A DNA stretch of 64,000 nt from Charina bottae. Taxonomy: Eukaryota; Chordata; Lepidosauria; Squamata; Charinaidae. The stretch lies in the NCBI GenBank assembly GCA_023362775.1, contig JALMGJ010000012.1, positions 27,249,001-27,313,000 of the forward strand. Reading direction: 5' to 3'. The translations under genes and the position numbers were made by a program. Below are positions 52,889 to 64,000 of this stretch, one piece after another; position 1 is the stretch's first letter, and every line of letters begins with the position of its first letter. The notes under the pieces were generated by a model, which was given only the letters and a program-made list of their open reading frames with translations, did not search any database and was not told the origin of the DNA.

Positions 52889-55852
52889 CAGTGGGTCAAT
52901 TCCTTGAAGTTGTCATTATTAAGTGAACAACTCTTCCTGAGTATCCCAAAAGGAAGGCCTAGATTCATGACAGAGTAAGACAGACAGCTCCTTGTCAAAC
53001 TGGTGACTATAAGTATTACACTTGAAAAGGTGAATGTTCTATCATTCTAAACAGCAGTGAAATTATAATTTTCATGTAAGAATGATCACTTGCTCTCGCT
53101 ATGCAAGAGCCAGTATTCATACTCCATGGCTAGGTTTGCACTTAATGTGTGTGAATCCCCCTATTGTGGCTTGCAAACCATGTTTTCTCACTTACTCCGA
53201 TTTGTGAAACATCACTAATGCCGAAATACGCTTTCTTACATCTGCACTGCATGTCTAAAAGAAGCCAAATGTGGACTCTGCCTCTTTCTGATTATTACTG
53301 CTTATCATCAGTTTTATTCTGGAAGATTGTTCATCTGTAGAGATTGTAGTAACCATTCAGATTTATCTTGTCCATCACTTCTTTAGCAATAACGAGTAGT
53401 TGTTTGAAGACAGCTGTATCAAGACCTGAGGAACAATGCAATTTAAAAATGGTCTCCATTTAAGCAAACTCCCTTTGTAATTAGGTTTCTCATATTTTGG
53501 TTAGTATACTTCAGAAGTGGAGATTTTACTACAACTTTAATACAAAGTGTCTTCCCTCACCTTCTGTCTTCAGTTTTTAGTGGTTAAACGCTATCTCTCT
53601 GGTAATAAATCTATCCTTCAGTACATCTTGTAAATCCTTTCACTTTGTTTTCGGTGCATTGTATTTAGAAATGTACATTTTGTAAGTTTATTTTCTTTTG
53701 AAGCACCAGTTTACAGGCTTGCTACCGTGTATTGACAGAGCTTTAGTGCTGCAAAATAACCACCTCCTGCACATTATGTGTCACTTAGATATATTGTGGA
53801 ATTTGTTGCTCAGAACAGTTTATTTGTCTCTTTACTTCTAGCTGCTGAAACCCAGTCTTCTCTGTCAGGGTCATAGCATGGGGGATTTGATCCCAGACCC
53901 CTCTCTCAAGGATGCCTGAGGATTTGTAGCTGGAGATGCGAATTTCTATTTTTTTCAGTCTCTCAAAGATTACAGAGAAAAAATGCGCAGGCTGTATTGT
54001 AGCCAGTTTCCAAGTGATAAGCTGCAGACTCTTTCCTGCTCAGCAGCACTTTAACCAAGGCTACACACATCTATTCATCTTAATCTTGTTCCACTACAAC
54101 CAGTAGCACCAGGTCCCCCCTCCTTTCACATGTGCTCTACAACTTAGGGAACACCCATGGAAGGTATGTTTTGGGGCTGAGCATTGGAGCAGCCAGATAA
54201 TTTGGTGGTTCTCTTTCCTCTCCTACACAAAGATGATAGGTTATTTTTTTCTGATGTGAATATTGAATAGTGTGAACTGTTGCCAGTTCCGAAGCCTGAT
54301 AACTACCCCAACCCAGCCTCTGCTGTACACAGAAGTCCTGGGGGTAGGGTCTCCAGCAGGCAGAAACAATAGCAAGTTTGTTATCGGTAGATGTTATTGT
54401 CACAGTAGATGTGTATCCATGATTCTTTGCACAAATAGACATATGGGGTCTGTTAATGTTCACCACATCGTTTCAAAACATTCCAGAGTTCAAATGAGCC
54501 ATCATCCCTGTCCTTGAGCAGGAAAACCATGTGCCAGTGCATGGATCAAGGATAGGATAAAGCCTTTCTACTTAGAAATACAGCAGAAAAGTCTCTCCAG
54601 AACCGTATTATCCTTTCTTACCCAGCATCCAGGCTATTCAGTATCTGTTCATTTCACTGGTAACTGCTTGTCACATACAGATTCTTTTCAACCTTGCTTG
54701 TAGATTCAGTTAAGAATGGGAGGGGTTCTCTTTAGCCTGTCCTGGTTGTTTCCTAGTAACAATACAGTCTGCTTTTTCTGGCATTTTGGGAGGACCCCTT
54801 CAATAGCTTTTTATCAGGATCTCTCAGTACCTGACTTGTACAAAAGTCATATATCTCCTCCATGAGTTCTCTACCGATGTAGGACTTTTATGTTTAAGCA
54901 GAATCTGGTAAGTTAGTGTTTCTCATGGAAACTTTGGATCGTGTATCTTCACCTGCATTTAGGTTGTCGGGGATGCATGTGGCATGATGCACAGCCCCAC
55001 CTTCCAGTTTTGGTTTCACACTGATCACCACACAACCTGCCCGTCCACCATGCTGCAAGCCTCGCTTTGACCAGCTTTTGCAGTAGTCTTGAAGTAATTT
55101 GGCTCTACCGTGGATCCATGTGGTAAACTAGGATTTCCCTACCCAAGGCCAAGAATGGAAGATTCTGAGCTTTAAATGTTACTGAAATGTTACCACAATT
55201 ACAAGTAAGCAAATTGGTTTCTATCCTTCTAAAGGTTTTATACTGAAAGACATATCCAATAGATGTCTTCTTTTTGCCACTCTGATTATGTTGCCTTTGA
55301 GTAATATTTCAGTTTTCCTGAGAGTTTTCAATGACACTTGAAAACACCAGCTGAGGAACTTCTCTAATTGTGTTTGCTTCATTTATTTTAGGTATGCATG
55401 TTCTAAATATTTTTGTAATGTCAAGCACCCTCAAGACTTGCTTAGCATTTTCTTGTATCCACCCACCCACCCATCCATCCATCCATCTTCTGAAGAGATT
55501 GTTTGTTTTGTGGGGGGAGTCATTTTTTTCTGGTCAGGGGTATAACTATTCATTCAGAGACTGAAGTTTGTGCTGTTGACAGCTACATTTTCATTCATTA
55601 GTTGTATGGTTTTGGACGTGAAATCTAGGTTAATAATCTAGGTTATTCAATACTTTCTAATCTCTATTCTGTGCCTCATAAATTGTGTCTCCTCCAGGTT
55701 TTTTACTACCATCTCTTGGAGCCAAGCCTATTTTATCGGTGGCAATTTATAAAACAATAGTCACAGGAATATTGCCCAAGTTTGCCTTTTGGGAAACTAA
55801 AAAAGATTGAGCCAGCAAAATACTAACCAAAATAATCTCAGGTAGACTATGG
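52889..55852. other. Intron 2, nothing recognised
   Basis: About 3 kb of moderately AT-rich sequence without transposon ends; a short (CCCA)n/(CATC)n run at 55459-55487. Confidence 0.4.
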
Positions 55853-55935
55853 TTTGTATTGAACTCATCTGTAAAGTTCTGCAAAGTTTTACAAACTGAA
55901 ATGTTGCAGAACTTTACAGATGAGTTCAATACAAA
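55853..55935. repeat. Perfect 32-bp inverted repeat (hairpin, 19-nt loop)
   Basis: The left arm 55853-55884 (TTTGTATTGAACTCATCTGT...) and right arm 55904-55935 are exact reverse complements. The loop (55885-55903) contains a further small AGTTT/AAACT pairing. No target duplication or related copy seen in the window. It lies in SMAD2 intron 2 and would be in the pre-mRNA as a stable stem. Confidence 0.9.
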
Positions 55936-56921
55936 TCTGAAAAGACAGCTCCTCTTGACTGTCTGGCAAACATTTTACCTTTGGGTTGCTTCCCCCCCCC
56001 CCAATATTTTCTGAAAATGCACAACAGAGATTAATTCAGCTTTTGTCATTGTTGCCTTAATTTTTCATCTCTAAGTTATGGAGACTATTTTGAATCAGGG
56101 AATTTCCTGCACAAAGAATGGATTTGTCAGTCCCGTGTATGTCTTATATATATATGTGCCTGCACACACATGTAGATACATCTCATTATTCTTTATAAAG
56201 CACCGTTCTGACAAACGTTTCGCTAGAGATAGTTGGAAAATGGATTTGTAAATTTTGAGTTATAAATTCAGTAGGGTTGAATAGCAGAAATGTATAGTGA
56301 TTTCTGGCATCTGGATTTTTTGCTGTTTTCTTTCAACAGTTGCTGGGGATAATGGGTGGGCTTTCTGTAAACTAATTATTGGCTTAATAGGGAGTGTTGG
56401 TCAACGTTAACAGATACTAATTTTCAAAACTTTTCCAGTATTTAGACCACAGCTAGTGCCAAAGATGAGCCAATTTTTTAAGTATGCAAGCTTCTTCCAA
56501 AGGAGCAAATCGTTTTCAGGCTTGTGCAACTGAAGCAACTATTTTTCAGTAGTATCTTTTTATTCTTGTGGCCTGGCTAAATTATTCCAGTAAATGTGGT
56601 GGCATACAGATTATTAATAAAATGCAGAAATAAAGTGCAGTGGATTCCTTTCATTTTTAGGAGTTGTTTTGAGGCATATTATAGGCCTGTGCAAACCATT
56701 CAGAAGAGCATCTTCAAAAACACCTGTTTGAATCCACAGTTGGAAGGTTCAGTGTGGTGAAGAAGATGGGATTGGTATTGGAGTGAAGCCATGCTGAGCC
56801 TTTGAGAGGAAACTATAAATAATGCTTTGAGCAGTGGGTTCAGCGGTACCAATACTTTTGGTTGCAACTGTACCATTCACTTTGCAGACTGTCCCTCTGA
56901 ATGATATGCACAGCTCTAGTA

Positions 56922-57176
56922 CATAGCTTTCCAAACTGTGTGTCGCGACGCAATACTGTGTCGCCTGCGGGCCCCAGGTGTGTTGTGTCAAAACCCGGAA
57001 GCGCTGATGGCGCGCTGCCGCTGGCGGGCCATCAGCGCTTTCAGGTTTTTGCACGGCACACCAGGACACCGCTGCTGCGGCACGCAAAAACCCGGAAGCG
57101 CCGCAGTGGCGGCGCTTCTGGGTTTTTGTGCGCTGCCGTTGGTGTGTCGCCAACGGGAAAAGTTTGGAAAGCCCTG
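56922..57176. mobile_element. Buster-like hAT MITE
   Basis: CATAGCTTTCCAAACTGTG to AGTTTGGAAAGCCCTG, perfect target duplication CTCTAGTA (56914-56921 and 57177-57184). GC-rich interior with three CCCGGAAGCG-type blocks in both orientations. 255 bp. Confidence 0.92.
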
Positions 57177-57184
57177 CTCTAGTA

Positions 57185-59217
57185 GATCAGGAGTATGAGT
57201 AATTGACAAATTACTTACAGGTTCCAAGATAACATTTGGTATGCTTTTGTTACCATCAGATGAATTGCAAATTTCTTTAGGAGGTCAATTTGTTGTTGCC
57301 TTACTGTTGATTTATGCCAATATAGCCATGTTGATTATATATAATAACTGCTGGATCTTTTCCTGCTTTCATGCACATAAACTTCCTTTCCCAATCTCCT
57401 GATCCTGGTTCTTAATTTGACTTTAATAACTCTTTAAATTGGTGTTTGATCAGATGTATAATCAAAGAGGAGAGATTCATGTGAGGAAAGATGTACTGAT
57501 TCCTAAATTATAGTTAATTTTTTATGACTGCACTAATCCTGAATTGCAAAGATAATAGCAAAATGTACTAAAGGGCAACCAACAAGAAAGGAAGGGGCTG
57601 TGGTAGCCTTAATTCACAGTATATGGTGATGTTCTTGTCTCAGGAAAAAAAAACTTTTGGAAAAAACATTACCAGTGGAAAATCCACAATGCTTCTGCAA
57701 TAAAGGATTTGTAAACAGGAACAGATGTTAACCGAGCTGTTTGCTTGCAGAATCTTCTGCATTTATTTAGCATTTCAGAATTGGTGGTGGCTAGGAATAT
57801 GAAACGGGAATTTATATCTAGATAACAAATGATGTTTAAATATAATCAGATATCCCCATTCTGAGTTTTGGGGTATGATAGAGTATTGTTTGAAACAGAG
57901 TCCACATAATGCATGCATTTCATATCTTCAGAGCAACAAATAAGCAGCTGTTCAGGAAGAAAAGCAGCCTTGTATTGTTGATGTGAGCAAGAAAAAGTTT
58001 TTCAGCTAAGGCTTTACACCTACTAAGATACATAGTCATGTTATTCTGTGGTGGCTAAAAATCAGAAAAATTTAGTAGCACCTTTTCAGACCACCTGCTA
58101 GGGTGATTCTTCTTAGGGTCTATGTTAATCCCACTAAACATGTAAACTGTCTAGCTGAATTGACTTCTAATACTTGACTGTCCAGAATATTATCACCAGC
58201 AGGCAAGGCGGATACAGTTGCAACTTTAATTGGATTGACTTTTGGTAAGTATTGGCAGTTTTGAGTGATAATGGAGCTCCTTGGGGAGAAATTACTATGG
58301 TATATTGAACTCAGGGTGCTATATTGTACCCAGTTGATTATTGATCAGATGTTAGATACGGTTTCTTCTTCTGGTTGGTGCAAACCAAAGCACATGAACC
58401 ACTTCCAGAAAAATACAAAACAGATGAAATAATGTTCTTTGTAGGTCAAACTATAGATTTTGGGGCATTAGTGTAATTTAGGTTTGTTGTGATACTGTTT
58501 TCAAATTGTTAGTGTTGGGTGCTGGGACTCCTATGAAACAACAGCTGCCTTTCAGGGATGGGTTAAAGGAAAATCTTTAAATTAATATGAGTCATTTTTT
58601 TTGCATCTTAAGTTGAATTGCTTGCCTTCTGTTGGATTTCATCTTGTATTTGTATACCTGTTAACAGCAAACATTGGATGTATCCTTTCTCTCATATGGC
58701 ATTGAAGACAAAGTGGTGGTGGTGGTGGTGGGGCTCATAAGAAGGACATTCCAGCAAAAATAATGAAAACTTTCACATTCTAGCTAATATACTTCATCTT
58801 GGTGATTCCTGAATTCTGATCTAACAATTTGTTGAATACGTTACTGACATGGCTTTAGTCTTTTTATTTTTTTGCAAAGATCTTTCCTAAAGCCAGATAC
58901 TGTTATGTACTGCCAAGTTGAGGAGGTTTTGCCTGTTTTAAGGTATATTACAAATATGCAAATTGCATAAATCCAGCAAACTTGCTCACCGTTTTGAAAA
59001 CATCATTTTACCTTAAATCACATGTTCCATTTTATTGGCCTCCTTCATATAGAAAATACACTATTTGATATTAGTGTTAAAAAAAACCAGTATTTTCTAT
59101 GTGAAAGGAAGTTTTCTGTACATTTCTCCCATGTCTTTACATCATGGTAGTTTGAATAACCATGCTTCCATATTCACATCAACTTTTTTTGTTTTTGTTT
59201 TTTCAATTTATGCACAG
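57185..59217. other. 3' end of intron 2, free of clear transposons
   Basis: Only a (GGT)n microsatellite at 58711-58731 stands out. The last 60 bases are pyrimidine-rich and lead to the exon 3 acceptor. Confidence 0.45.
58711..58731. repeat. (GGT)n microsatellite
   Basis: Seven GGT/GTG units. Confidence 0.95.
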
Positions 59218-59307
59218 CACTTGCTCTGAAATTTGGGGACTGAGTACACCAAATACGATAGATCAGTGGGATACAACAGGCCTATACAGCTTCTCTGAAC
59301 AAACCAG
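59218..59307 (+). CDS. SMAD2: SMAD2 exon 3 (SMAD2-specific MH1 insert)
   Basis: Acceptor after a long T-tract (TTTATGCACAG, AG at 59216-59217) and donor ACCAG|GTGAAT. The 90 nt encode the insert starting S-T-C-S-E-I-W-G and ending F-S-E-Q-T-R (residues 79-109 with split end codons). In known SMAD2 proteins this 30-residue insert lies next to the DNA-binding hairpin and prevents direct DNA binding; the isoform lacking it binds DNA like SMAD3. The exon is a multiple of three and starts and ends in the same phase (AG|C and AG|G), so skipping it keeps the frame, with R joining exon 4. The phasing is seen; actual skipping in this species is inferred. Confidence 0.97.
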
Positions 59308-63676
<4,369 letters not shown>

Positions 63677-63751
63677 AAACACCACCTCCTGGCTATATCA
63701 GTGAAGATGGGGAAACAAGTGACCAGCAGTTGAACCAAAGCATGGATACAG
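63677..63751 (+). CDS. SMAD2: SMAD2 exon 6 (linker, PPGY motif)
   Basis: Acceptor CTGTTTGTAG (ends 63676), donor ACAG|GTAAAA. 75 nt. Encodes [16 protein letters not shown] and N-Q-S-M-D-T. The PPGY motif (residues about 222-225) is the known docking site for WW-domain ubiquitin ligases of the SMURF/NEDD4L type, and the adjacent Thr220-Pro is a known linker kinase site. The next exon (Ser-Pro cluster and MH2 domain) would lie to the right of the window. Confidence 0.96.
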
Positions 63752-63889
63752 GTAAAATGCCTTCATTTTTATCGTGTGCTCAAGTCTTTTGCCCATTTTT
63801 GTTATGTTTAAGGGTATCTCTGTGACAAAACATTCTTAGATTGATATCAGTGTTAAACTGCAAAGGTATGTTTGCTTGGTTGGTTGCTT

Positions 63890-63945
63890 GTTTGTTTAAA
63901 TTTATTGGCCACCCAACTCCAGTGGACTCTGGCAGTATGTATACT
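63890..63945 (-). mobile_element. L2-like LINE tail scrap in intron 6
   Basis: TTTAAATTTATTGGCCACCC followed by CAACTCCAGTGGACTCTGGC resembles the complement of the L2 tail (GCCCAGAGTC...GGTGGCCAATAAATTTAA). Confidence 0.5.
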
Positions 63946-64000
63946 GTGCCGAAATCAGTTGAAATCTGTAGAAAAGATGCTGTGCCAAAGACACTCGTTC

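Overview
The window is vertebrate nuclear DNA from a squamate reptile (lizard or snake; the sequence does not let me choose). The evidence for this is several BovB-type RTE LINEs, Sauria-type tRNA SINEs whose tails match BovB, many L2-like LINE tails, Penelope-like remnants, and one recognisable host gene with short exons and long repeat-filled introns. It is not bacterial or viral, and most open frames are chance frames or transposon relics.

The host gene is the 5' half of SMAD2 on the + strand. A CpG island (about 8237-9560) with four CCAAT boxes and a GC box is the likely promoter and holds a candidate non-coding exon 1 ending near 8943. Coding exons lie at 26941-27176 (initiator ATG at 26941), 59218-59307, 60292-60485, 61771-61905 and 63677-63751. 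All junctions are GT-AG and in phase, giving 730 coding nucleotides (about 243 residues): the MH1 domain, including the SMAD2-specific exon-3 insert, plus the first part of the linker with its PPGY motif. The MH2 exons lie beyond the right edge.

Layout. 1-8100: upstream flank with a split L2-like LINE, RTE fragments, a foldback element, a near-full-length BovB LINE (1719-4919, 10-bp target duplication), hAT-type MITEs and a Penelope-like scrap. 8237-9560: promoter. 8944-26894: intron 1, with four GC-rich hAT MITEs, SINEs, and an L1 fossil interrupted by a Tc1-like transposon that itself carries a MITE. 27177-59217: the 32-kb intron 2, with stacked insertions (L2 containing a Penelope-like element containing BovB at 31087-34172), two more BovB copies, an L1-like retroposon with an open 164-codon frame, six more hAT MITEs with one nested in another, a SINE-core tandem array and a perfect 32-bp hairpin. 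59308-64000: compact exons 3-6.

The strongest unexpected signals are these. (i) A family of ten MITEs ending CAG(A/G)GCTTTCCAAA in which every duplicated 8-bp target has the form nnnTAnnn, the signature of Buster-type hAT transposases. (ii) A perfect 157-bp palindrome that is a Penelope-like insertion with a 15-bp target duplication and a hammerhead-ribozyme-like core, with related copies nearby. (iii) Consensus ETS-like CCGGAAGTG sites carried by the intron-1 MITEs.
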